Shown here piece by piece: positions 7,545 to 14,728 of a DNA stretch of 64,000 nucleotides. Within the stretch, counting starts at the first letter, position 1. Every line of letters starts with the position of its first letter. Origin of the DNA: Prevotellaceae bacterium UBA4361 (GTDB taxonomy: Bacteria > Bacteroidota > Bacteroidia > Bacteroidales > Bacteroidaceae); assembly GCA_002393575.1 (NCBI GenBank), contig DGSN01000067.1, forward strand, positions 17,933 through 81,932, read 5' to 3'. The notes under the pieces are model-generated. The model was not told where the DNA came from. It saw only the letters and a list, made by a program, of their open reading frames with translations, and did not search any database. The position numbers and the translations under genes were made by a program.

Positions 7545-8570
7545 TCACTTATTTTCCATTCTCGCAAAAGCTGGTGCGTCTATGCTACAGAAATCCCCGT
7601 CGAGGTATTTGAAATAGCCCGTGATGGCAATCATGGCAGCATTGTCGGTGGTGTAGCTGAACTTAGGAATAAAGATTTTCCATCCGTAACGCTTCGCATA
7701 GTCACGGTATGCCTGTCGCAAACCATTGTTCGCCGACACGCCGCCTGCCACAGCCACTTCCTTGATGCCCGTGTCCTTCACCGCCATCTTCAGCTTCTTC
7801 ATCAGAATATCCACAATCGTCTTTTCCAACGATGCAGCCAAGTCCTCCTTGTGGTGCTCCACAAAATCGGGGTCGTCCTTCATCCAGTCGCGCAGCGAAT
7901 AGAGGAACGATGTTTTCAGACCCGAAAAACTATAGTCATAACCCTTAATCTGAGGTTTCGCAAACTGATAGGCTTCCGCATTTCCCTGCCTTGCCAACTT
8001 GTCGATGATAGGTCCACCAGGATAGCCCAAGCCCATCACCTTCGAGCACTTGTCGATGGCTTCGCCAGCAGCATCGTCAATCGTCTGCCCCAGTATCTCC
8101 ATGTCGTTATAGGCATTCACCTTCACGATTTGCGAGTTTCCACCACTCACCAACAGGCAGAGGAAAGGAAAGTGAGGCTGGTCGTGGTTGTCATCGCTCT
8201 CACGAATGAAATGCGCCAACACATGCCCTTGCAGGTGATTCACGTCTATCATCGGCACACCCAGCGCACGGGCAAATCCCTTCGCAAAAGACACACCCAC
8301 CAGCAAACTACCCATCAAGCCAGGGCCACGGGTGAATGCCACAGCCGACAACTGTTCCTTCTCGATGCCAGCACGCTTCAACGCCTGATCCACCACAGGC
8401 ACGATATTTTGCTGATGGGCACGCGAAGCCAATTCGGGTACTACACCGCCGTATGCCTCATGCACCGCTTGGCTCGCCGTCACATTCGACAGCAACACAC
8501 CGTTGCGCAGCACTGCTGCCGACGTATCATCGCACGACGATTCTATACCTAATATATATATATCTTTCAT
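7545..8570 (-). CDS. tsaD: tRNA N6-adenosine threonylcarbamoyltransferase TsaD
   Basis: TsaD transfers threonylcarbamoyl onto A37 of ANN-decoding tRNAs, working with TsaB and TsaE. The 341-aa protein starts MKDIYILGIESSCDDTSAAV, shows the metal-site histidines in HLQGHVLAH, and continues with FLCLLVSGGNS, KVMGLGYPGGP and GGVSANNGLR, all TsaD/Kae1 signatures. The ATG at 8568-8570 is preferred over a TTG three codons upstream. The 126-bp gap to map is filled with heptamer words. Confidence 0.96.
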   Translation of the reverse strand: MKDIYILGIESSCDDTSAAVLRNGVLLSNVTASQAVHEAYGGVVPELASRAHQQNIVPVVDQALKRAGIEKEQLSAVAFTRGPGLMGSLLVGVSFAKGFARALGVPMIDVNHLQGHVLAHFIRESDDNHDQPHFPFLCLLVSGGNSQIVKVNAYNDMEILGQTIDDAAGEAIDKCSKVMGLGYPGGPIIDKLARQGNAEAYQFAKPQIKGYDYSFSGLKTSFLYSLRDWMKDDPDFVEHHKEDLAASLEKTIVDILMKKLKMAVKDTGIKEVAVAGGVSANNGLRQAYRDYAKRYGWKIFIPKFSYTTDNAAMIAITGYFKYLDGDFCSIDAPAFARMENK

Positions 8571-8579
8571 AAATTGCAA

Positions 8580-8696
8580 GTTTAACGTTTAAAGTTTAAC
8601 GTTTAACGAAGTTTGTGTTTAGGGTTTAGAGAATGCTATCTGGCTCCATCGCTTCACGCTTCACACTTCACGCTTCACGTTAAACACTAAACAATG
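8580..8696. repeat. Heptamer-word string (gtttaac / cgcttca)
   Basis: The whole tsaD-map gap consists of words repeated every 7 bp: gtttaac/gtttaaa copies near 8580-8606, then a CTATCTGG motif, then cgcttca-type copies near 8649-8678 and gttaaac/actaaac. Comparable strings occur near 9749-9775, 11612-11652, 13021-13042, 14405-14435, 21409-21450, 21541-21604, 24548-24600, 26831-26870, 32260-32345, 33655-33725 and 62085-62120. They are non-coding and non-palindromic. Confidence 0.7.
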
Positions 8697-9551
8697 TTAG
8701 TGCGTCAGAATCTCCACACCCGTTTCCGTCATCAGGAATGTATGCTCCCATTGAGCACTTGGCAACTCGTCTTCCGTCACCACAGTCCATCCATCTTCTT
8801 CATCAATAAAAACATCGTACACACCCATGTTCACCATCGGTTCAATGGTAAACACCATACCAGGCACGAGCAACATGCCCGTACCCTTCTTGCCGTAATG
8901 CACAATGTCAGGCTCCTCGTGGAAGGCATTGCCCACACCATGTCCGCACAAGTCGCGAACCACTGTGAAACCATTCTTATGGGCATGTTTCGCAATGGCA
9001 TTGCCGATGTCGCCAACAAAGCAATAAGGCTTACACACCTCCATGCCTATCTCCAAGCATTCCTTTGCCACGTCAACGAGTTTCTGCACGCGAGGCTCAG
9101 CTTTGCCTATCACAAACATACGCGAGGCATCAGCATAGTACCCGTCCAATATCGTCGTGCAATCCACATTGATGATGTCACCATCCATCAACTCCTCATC
9201 CTCACTCGGAATGCCATGACACACCACTTCATTGATGCTTGTACAAACACTCTTCGGAAAGCCCTCATAATTGAGCGGAGCAGGAATGCCGCCATGTTCC
9301 ACCGTGTAAGTATGCACCAACGTGTTGATTTCTTCCGTAGTCATACCCTCATGGATGTTGGCAGCTACGTGGTCCAGCACAGCAGTATTCAGCACGCCAG
9401 CCTTTCTGATACCCTCAATCTGCTCAGGTGTCTTAATCAGGTCGCGAGTAGGCACCAACTTGCCCTTGTTTTCCCAACCCATAATCACCTTGTCCATTTC
9501 CGTGAGAGCTTCGCCTGCCACCGAATGCCATCTGCGTCTTTGCTTCTTCAT
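8697..9551 (-). CDS. map: Type I methionine aminopeptidase
   Basis: A 284-aa MetAP that removes the initiator methionine from nascent proteins. The dinuclear metal ligands are visible: Asp in NVDCT, Asp in YYADAS, His in CGHGVG, Glu in TIEPM and Glu in AQWEHT. An N-terminal extension of about 40 residues precedes the pita-bread fold. ATG at 9549-9551 is chosen over a GTG two codons upstream. A TAACTTTG -7 element sits at 9571-9578. Confidence 0.95.
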   Translation of the reverse strand: MKKQRRRWHSVAGEALTEMDKVIMGWENKGKLVPTRDLIKTPEQIEGIRKAGVLNTAVLDHVAANIHEGMTTEEINTLVHTYTVEHGGIPAPLNYEGFPKSVCTSINEVVCHGIPSEDEELMDGDIINVDCTTILDGYYADASRMFVIGKAEPRVQKLVDVAKECLEIGMEVCKPYCFVGDIGNAIAKHAHKNGFTVVRDLCGHGVGNAFHEEPDIVHYGKKGTGMLLVPGMVFTIEPMVNMGVYDVFIDEEDGWTVVTEDELPSAQWEHTFLMTETGVEILTH

Positions 9552-9570
9552 GTTCACACTATTTTTCTTG

Positions 9571-9578
9571 CAAAGTTA
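9571..9578 (-). promoter_or_regulatory. -7 promoter element of map
   Basis: The minus strand reads TAACTTTG followed by CA, matching the Bacteroidota -7 consensus TAnnTTTG, about 20 bp before the map start. No good TTTG -33 box is seen at the expected distance. Confidence 0.55.
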
Positions 9579-9639
9579 CAAAATAATCACTTCCATGTCC
9601 CCCTGTTTCACTTTTTTTATATAAAATCGCACCCGATAT

Positions 9640-9670
9640 TTTGTCAAATCACATTCTTTCACTACTTTTG
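9640..9670 (+). promoter_or_regulatory. Promoter of the DUF4738 lipoprotein gene
   Basis: TTTG at 9640-9643, a 19-bp spacer, then TACTTTTG at 9663-9670. This fits the Bacteroidota -33/-7 consensus. It is divergent from the map promoter and lies 35 bp upstream of the start codon at 9705. Confidence 0.7.
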
Positions 9671-9704
9671 CCATCCTAACAGCAAAATCAAACACAAGAA
9701 TAAA

Positions 9705-10373
9705 ATGCAAAAAACAACAAGCCTACTCAAAAAAAGCAAACTACGCTCTACGCTTCACGCTTCACGCTCTACACTCAATTTTTCAATTTGCACTTTACAG
9801 TTTTCACTTTTCATCTTCCTGTCTGCAACCCTCTTCTCCTGTCATGGGAACAAAGGTGGAAACACTGAAAACGACAGCATTTGGATAGCACCGCAGCAGA
9901 CAGATTCCATCCTCTCACTCGACGAAATCAACGCGACCGACTCCCACAAAATCAACGGAACAGCCTTCACCTACACCATCCGCATGGCACCATCCGACTC
10001 GCTCCCCATCGTCGTCAACCTCGATGGCACACGCTACAAGGACAACATCGTGAACCTCACTGTGAGCAAGGAGCAGCAAGTCATCCTGAATCGGAACTTC
10101 ACAAAAGCTTCCTTCAAGGATTTCGTCCCTAAGAACGACATGTCCAACTGTGCCCTGGTCGGCTTCAGTTACAACCTCAACGAAACAGCCGATTCCACAC
10201 AACTCCGTTTCATCGCCACCGTCGGCGACCCTGACGAAACCGCTGGCGTAAACTATCCCACCGAAATACTCATTTCACCTGCGGGACACGTCACCATGCA
10301 AATGGCTAAAGACATAGAAACAGAACCAGAATACGACCTCAACCAAGACCCTTCTGAAGACGAAGGAGTTTGA
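9705..10373 (+). CDS. DUF4738-type lipoprotein
   Basis: A 222-aa predicted lipoprotein resembling the DUF4738 family of Bacteroidota; function unknown. The ATG at 9705 follows the promoter at 9640-9670. The N-terminus is unusually long: residues about 10-26 (LRSTLHASRSTLNFS) are encoded by a string of heptamer words (cgcttca, cgctcta) seen elsewhere only between genes. The hydrophobic signal and lipobox SATLFSC follow at about residue 46. No later ATG gives a signal peptide, so the repeat seems to have entered the 5' end of the gene. The mature part is beta-rich and ends in an acidic tail. Confidence 0.7.
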   Translation: MQKTTSLLKKSKLRSTLHASRSTLNFSICTLQFSLFIFLSATLFSCHGNKGGNTENDSIWIAPQQTDSILSLDEINATDSHKINGTAFTYTIRMAPSDSLPIVVNLDGTRYKDNIVNLTVSKEQQVILNRNFTKASFKDFVPKNDMSNCALVGFSYNLNETADSTQLRFIATVGDPDETAGVNYPTEILISPAGHVTMQMAKDIETEPEYDLNQDPSEDEGV

Positions 10374-10389
10374 CACAAGAGATTCCTCC

Positions 10390-10543
10390 AAATGCCATTG
10401 GGGACTCATCGGAACGCGATTGGGGACTCATCGGAACGCGATTGGGGATTCATTCGAACGCGATTGGGGATTCATTCGAACGCGATTGGGGATATAAAAA
10501 TTGCCATTGGGGACTTAGAGCAACATCGTCCCCAATGGCATTT
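10390..10543. repeat. 22-bp phased array A, closed by inverted ends
   Basis: ATTGGGGA occurs at 10397, 10419, 10441, 10463, 10485 and 10506, that is steps of 22, 22, 22, 22 and 21 bp. Four of the units carry CGCG just before the core. The inverted core TCCCCAAT follows at 10529, on the same grid. The ends are a perfect 16-bp inverted repeat: AAATGCCATTGGGGAC at 10390-10405 and its complement at 10528-10543. The last forward unit and the closing unit form a perfect 13-bp hairpin (10502-10514 with 10528-10540, 13-nt loop), followed by TTTATTTTT. The array lies 16 bp after the stop of the DUF4738 gene. Confidence 0.9.
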
Positions 10544-10550
10544 ATTTTTG
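10502..10550 (+). terminator. Hairpin plus T-rich tract at the end of array A
   Basis: A 13-bp perfect stem (TGCCATTGGGGAC with its complement) is followed by TTTATTTTT. It could terminate transcription of the DUF4738 gene. It is an integral part of the repeat array, so termination may not be its only role. Confidence 0.45.
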
Positions 10551-10612
10551 ACCCTCATGCAAGCAATCAGAATCCCTTACGAAGGAAGGAAGAAGCATCA
10601 AGTTCTCATTCA

Positions 10613-11608
10613 TCAGAATGAATAAGAAAGGTTGGCAGTGAGGGAATTGGATGCAACATGGTATTTGCCCCATGCGAGTCCTATTTTCTTTTTCTTGATA
10701 GCGATGCCACCGCCCAAAGTAAGTCCAGCCCAATGGCTTTTGCTGTTCACCTGCATTTCGTAGGCTCTGCGTGGGTTGTAACCGATGGCAATCCACGTTT
10801 GTGAGGACGGGAAGATGTCGGCACCAATAATGAAATGGTTGAAAAAAAGCTTGCTCCCGCTCATGCTTGAACGTCCGTCGGGCAAGCTGTAATAGTCCTT
10901 GTTCCAATGGGTGAGGTCGTGGAAGGAGATACTGACACGAATCGGTGCATTGGCAAAGTCCTTGCTGACGGCAAATGCGAGGTCGAATGGCAATTTGCGT
11001 CGTACTTCATCGAGGGTCTTCACTTCGCCACCGAGATTCTGAGCCACCAAGCTCATGCTGAATCCGTGGTCGGCATCGAAGTAGTTGATTCCTAAATCGA
11101 CAGCGAGTGCCGTTGATTTGAAGTTTCCGTAATTGTTCAACAGCAGTTTTCCCTGCACTCCGCCTGTCCAGTGGTCGGTGAAGAGATAGGTGTAGCCTCC
11201 CTGGATGGCAATGTCAGTGGCTTTGAACTCTCCCACGGTTTGGAAATCGGCTGTCGTTTCCTTCATGCTTCCATAGCTGAGGACTCTTGCTCCGAGGGCT
11301 GCCGTGCCTCGTTCGCCTACTTGCTTGGCAAAGGATGCGGAAAGCAACGAAGAACTGCTCATATAGTTGGAATAGTTGAAGTTGAGTGTCTTGTCGGACA
11401 CATTGGCAAGAAGAGCAGGATTGGAGAAGAGCAAAGTGACATCGTCTTCTATGATGGAGATGCTGTTTCCACCCAATGCGGCAGCATGTGCAGAGACGGG
11501 TATGTTGAGAAACTCATATCCGGTGGTGCCCGTCTGCGCTTGCGACATAATAGGATGAAGCAAGAAGCATAACGTAGTGAATGCGATGTATGGTAGGCTG
11601 ATTTTCAA
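10613..11608 (-). CDS. porQ: Type IX secretion system protein PorQ
   Basis: An outer-membrane beta-barrel protein of the PorV/PorQ (FadL-like) family. In Porphyromonas PorQ anchors PorZ in the attachment complex that links T9SS cargo to the cell surface. Family features are GYEFLNIPVSAHAAALGG, IIEDDVTLLFSNPALL and a closing aromatic beta strand LTANLSYSF. No ATG lies near the expected start. I choose TTG at 11606-11608, which gives a clean signal peptide (MKISLPYIAFTTLCF..MSQA). A TTG at 11659 would add residues encoded by heptamer words. With the cargo-like protein at 47005 it implies a working T9SS. Confidence 0.85.
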   Translation of the reverse strand: MKISLPYIAFTTLCFLLHPIMSQAQTGTTGYEFLNIPVSAHAAALGGNSISIIEDDVTLLFSNPALLANVSDKTLNFNYSNYMSSSSLLSASFAKQVGERGTAALGARVLSYGSMKETTADFQTVGEFKATDIAIQGGYTYLFTDHWTGGVQGKLLLNNYGNFKSTALAVDLGINYFDADHGFSMSLVAQNLGGEVKTLDEVRRKLPFDLAFAVSKDFANAPIRVSISFHDLTHWNKDYYSLPDGRSSMSGSKLFFNHFIIGADIFPSSQTWIAIGYNPRRAYEMQVNSKSHWAGLTLGGGIAIKKKKIGLAWGKYHVASNSLTANLSYSF

Positions 11609-11806
11609 GGAATGTAAGTTAAAAGTTAAAAATGAATAGTGAAAAGTGAAAAACCTCAATTATGTACAAAGAACAATGGTCAATGGATATGATTTTAGGG
11701 ATTAGGTTAATCCCTTTAATCCTTTAAATCCCTGATTGTACTTTGTAAATTGTACTTTGTACTTCTCTTCACACTATTATAACGTATAACGTCTAATCGC
11801 TCTTAA

Positions 11807-12925
11807 TTATTGTGCGGAAGTCTCTTTTTTGAGTAAATCAAAATATCTATCCAAAAGGCGATTGGCGGCAATGAAAGAGGACACTTGCCCGTTGAGCACA
11901 TCCTGCTCTGTTGGCTGGATGAGTTTGCGAATTTGAGGATTGTGGTAGAAGCTGTTCTTCAACCGCTCGTTGATGGTTTCGTACATCCAGTATTTCGACT
12001 GCTCGTTGCGCCGATGCTGGAAGTAACCGTTTCGCTTCACTTGGTCGATGTAGTCGAAAATCATTTTCAGTACTTCGTCAATGCCCAACTCGTAGAATCC
12101 CGAATAGCATAGCACCTGTGGAAGGACTCCGCTCTCTGGCATAGGGAAAAGATGAAGGGCGTTGCGGAACTGAGTGGCTGCGAGGTGTGCACGATCCACA
12201 TTGTCGCCATCTGCCTTGTTGATGACAATGCCATCGGCTATCTCCATGATACCACGCTTGATGCCTTGCAATTCGTCGCCCGTGCCTGCAAGCTGGATAA
12301 GGAGGAAGAAATCGACCATGGAATGACATGCCGTTTCGCTCTGCCCCACTCCAACTGTCTCCACAAAGATGTTATTGTAACCTGCTGCTTCACAGAGGAT
12401 GATGCTTTCACGGGTCTTGCGAGCGACTCCACCGAGAGAACCTGCTGTTGGCGAAGGACGGATGAACGAACGAGGATGGACGGCAAGACGCTCCATGCGT
12501 GTCTTGTCGCCAAGGATGGAACCTTTCGTTTTCTCGGAACTGGGGTCGATGGCAAGGACAGCGAGCTTTCCTCCGTAGTTGTCGAGGAGATGGGTGCCAA
12601 GGACATCGATGGAGGTGCTCTTTCCTGCTCCAGGAACGCCACTGATACCCACTCGCACTGAACGTCCGCTATGGGGCAGGCACTTCTCAATCACTTCCTG
12701 AGCGATGGTCTGATGTTCGGGAAGTACACTCTCTACGAGGGTAACTGCCTGACTCAACATCGACACGTCACCCTTCAAGATTCCCTCTACGTATTCTCCT
12801 GCCGTGAAGAGTCGCTGCCGTTTTTTACGGAAGTTCTTTAGATAGGGATTGACGATGGAGGGCTGCTCCACTCCTGCATTCACTTGCAGGCCTGCATATT
12901 CGGCATTGTTCTCTGGATGTTCCAT
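11807..12925 (-). CDS. meaB: Methylmalonyl-CoA mutase-associated GTPase MeaB
   Basis: A 372-aa G3E-family GTPase that protects and reloads B12-dependent methylmalonyl-CoA mutase, which serves propionate/succinate metabolism in Bacteroidales. Motifs are GVPGAGKST (P-loop), DPSSEKTKGSILGDKTRM, ETVGVGQSE and NKADGDN. The ATG at 12923-12925 (MEHPENN) is preferred. A frame open to 13027 would add 34 residues encoded by palindrome and heptamer repeats. The mutase genes are not in the window. Confidence 0.92.
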   Translation of the reverse strand: MEHPENNAEYAGLQVNAGVEQPSIVNPYLKNFRKKRQRLFTAGEYVEGILKGDVSMLSQAVTLVESVLPEHQTIAQEVIEKCLPHSGRSVRVGISGVPGAGKSTSIDVLGTHLLDNYGGKLAVLAIDPSSEKTKGSILGDKTRMERLAVHPRSFIRPSPTAGSLGGVARKTRESIILCEAAGYNNIFVETVGVGQSETACHSMVDFFLLIQLAGTGDELQGIKRGIMEIADGIVINKADGDNVDRAHLAATQFRNALHLFPMPESGVLPQVLCYSGFYELGIDEVLKMIFDYIDQVKRNGYFQHRRNEQSKYWMYETINERLKNSFYHNPQIRKLIQPTEQDVLNGQVSSFIAANRLLDRYFDLLKKETSAQ

Positions 12926-13054
12926 GTTAGAATAGGGTTTAGTCTTTAGGGGTTGGTGTTTAAGGTAAGTTTTTGAGTTCTTACTCCACTCGACCTTTGG
13001 AGATGGGTTGGGGATGAAGCTTTTCACGCTTCACATTCAACACCAATTTCTCTG

Positions 13055-13062
13055 CAAAGATA
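13055..13062 (-). promoter_or_regulatory. -7 promoter element of meaB
   Basis: The minus strand reads TATCTTTG followed by CA, a TAnnTTTG match. A start here gives a leader of about 120 nt that includes a CTCC palindrome and heptamer words before the meaB ATG. No TTTG box at the right distance. Confidence 0.5.
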
Positions 13063-13134
13063 AAAGTTTTCGTTGTTAATTACGGAAGGGCAAAGAAAAA
13101 ATTTGCTTTTTATTAAAATAATTGTAATGTCAAG

Positions 13135-13165
13135 TTTGCAATTTGATGTTTTTTATATATCTTTG
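13135..13165 (+). promoter_or_regulatory. Promoter of the AAA ATPase gene
   Basis: TTTG at 13135-13138, a 19-bp spacer and TATCTTTG at 13158-13165 give a full consensus Bacteroidota promoter, 60 bp before the start codon at 13226. With the meaB element it forms a divergent promoter region. Confidence 0.75.
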
Positions 13166-13225
13166 CAACGAATTCACTAAAATAGCCTCAAAATGTAAGG
13201 CTGGATAAGATTAGCAAGGAAAAGC

Positions 13226-14407
13226 ATGGAATCGTTTTTTCGAACTCACAAATATCTGATTGAGCATTTGCTGCCCACCGTCAGGCGCGACCTGATGGAC
13301 GAAATCAACTGGAAGGACAGGATGATTGGCGTGAAAGGCGCAAGGGGAGTGGGAAAAACCACTTTCCTGCTACAGTATGCGAAGGAGAATTTTTCGCCCG
13401 ACGACCACAGCTGTCTATACATCAACACCAACAATTTCTATGTGCAAAACTATGGCATAGCTAATTTTGCAGGCGATTTCTACCATGATGGAGGCAAGGT
13501 GCTGCTCATCGACCAGGTGTTCAAACAGCCGAACTGGAGCCAGGAACTGAGAGAGTGCTACGACCGCTATCCAGGACTGAAAATCGTGTTTGCCGGTTCG
13601 TCGGTGATGCGACTCAAAGAAGAGAACCCCGAACTGAACGGGATTGTGAAATCCTATAACTTGCGCGGCTTTTCCTTCCGTGAATTCCTCAATCTGAAAT
13701 CTGGGCAGAATTTCCGTTCGTACAGCTTGGAAGACATCATCAAGCACCATGAGGAAATAGCTCCTGCCATCATGCAATATGTGAATCCACGCGACTATTT
13801 CCAAGACTATCTTCATCATGGATTCTACCCTTTTTTCCTCGAAAAGCAGACTTACAGCGAGAACTTGCTGAAAACGATGAACATGATGATTGAGGTGGAC
13901 ATTTTGCTGGTGAAGCAAATAGAGCTGAAATATCTGCCAAAAATCAAACAACTCTTCTACCTGCTCACCATGAGTGGCAGCACTGTGCCAAACGTAAGCC
14001 AGCTGGCTCAGGAACTGGGCATGAGCCGTGCCACCGTGATGCACTACATCAAGTACCTCATGGATGCACGTCTTGTGAACATGATTTATGCCAAGGGCGA
14101 TGATTTTCCTAAGAAACCTGCTCGCGTGCTGCTCCACAATTCAAACTTGATGTACAGCTTCTACCCTAAACGATTCGACGAACACGATGTGCAGGAAACA
14201 TTCTTCTGCAACACAATATGGAAGGACCACCGTGTGAACAAGGTGGGCAACTTGGGCTCGTTCCTCATCGACGAACTTTATGAATTCAGAATCATTGAGC
14301 ATGCCACACGATTGAAGAGCAAGGCGAAGACTCTCTTTGCTGTGAATCAATGCGACGTGGGCGAAGGCAACCAGATTCCTCTTTGGCTATTCGGTTTCCT
14401 CTATTAG
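13226..14407 (+). CDS. AAA-family ATP-binding protein, DUF4143-like
   Basis: A 393-aa protein of the large bacterial/archaeal ATPase group common in Bacteroidota. Walker A is GARGVGKTT (about residues 39-47) and Walker B is KVLLIDQV. The arginine-rich strand KIVFAGSSVMRL follows. The C-terminal half has a winged-helix-like segment (VPNVSQLAQELGMSRATVMH) and a DUF4143-like end. Members are often called putative ATPases without a defined role; some act in toxin-antitoxin or DNA-linked systems. It has its own promoter and stands alone between meaB and nifJ. Confidence 0.8.
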   Translation: MESFFRTHKYLIEHLLPTVRRDLMDEINWKDRMIGVKGARGVGKTTFLLQYAKENFSPDDHSCLYINTNNFYVQNYGIANFAGDFYHDGGKVLLIDQVFKQPNWSQELRECYDRYPGLKIVFAGSSVMRLKEENPELNGIVKSYNLRGFSFREFLNLKSGQNFRSYSLEDIIKHHEEIAPAIMQYVNPRDYFQDYLHHGFYPFFLEKQTYSENLLKTMNMMIEVDILLVKQIELKYLPKIKQLFYLLTMSGSTVPNVSQLAQELGMSRATVMHYIKYLMDARLVNMIYAKGDDFPKKPARVLLHNSNLMYSFYPKRFDEHDVQETFFCNTIWKDHRVNKVGNLGSFLIDELYEFRIIEHATRLKSKAKTLFAVNQCDVGEGNQIPLWLFGFLY

Positions 14408-14728
14408 TGTTTAACGTGAAGAGTGAAGCGATAAAAGTAAAAAGCCTCACTCCCAACCCTCTCAAAAGGGCGAGGGAAAAAGAATGAGTGAAAAGTGAAA
14501 AAGTCTCCTACAGAAATTAGCAAAATCGGCAAAATTTTTAGAATTTAGTACAATTAGTCTATTTTAGGAGACATAAACTAAAACTTAAAAACTTTTAAAA
14601 CCAAAAACTCAACTATAATCATTATAAATAATTAACATATTCATCGACAGAAATTAATAATGATTGAAACAGAATCTGGAAACAGCATTTTGTGATTTCA
14701 TTATTAATTATTAATCATTTAATTTTTT
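14408..14728. other. Intergenic region before nifJ
   Basis: This 321-bp gap holds heptamer words (gtgaaga, gtgaagc), a CCAACCCTCTCAAAAGGGCG palindrome-like copy, the family 2 palindromic element at 14502-14572, and an AT-rich stretch leading to the nifJ ATG at 14729. I see no ORF with a plausible product and no clear consensus promoter, although expression of nifJ must start nearby. Confidence 0.5.
14502..14572. repeat. Palindromic element, family 2, copy E
   Basis: The ends are AGTCTCCTA and TTTTAGGAGAC, with the internal words AGAAATTAGCAAAATCGGCA. The same ends and words occur at 31021-31091 between grpE and dnaJ, where the core additionally carries a 21-bp module. Confidence 0.65.

Noticed and set aside
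7530..8552. 340-aa plus-strand open frame
   Set aside because: Antisense of tsaD; the minus strand carries clear TsaD signatures.
10390..10543. CRISPR array
   Set aside because: Cores are 11-12 bp with about 10-bp variable parts, units switch orientation at the end, and no cas genes are near. CRISPR repeats and spacers are each usually 23 bp or longer.
10370..10625. Two overlapping plus-strand open frames across array A
   Set aside because: They only read the 22-bp repeat, whose period is not a multiple of three, so the same units appear in different frames; no promoter or product fits.
12926..13027. 34-residue N-terminal extension of meaB
   Set aside because: Encoded by palindromic and heptamer repeat sequence; homologous sequence begins after the ATG at 12925.
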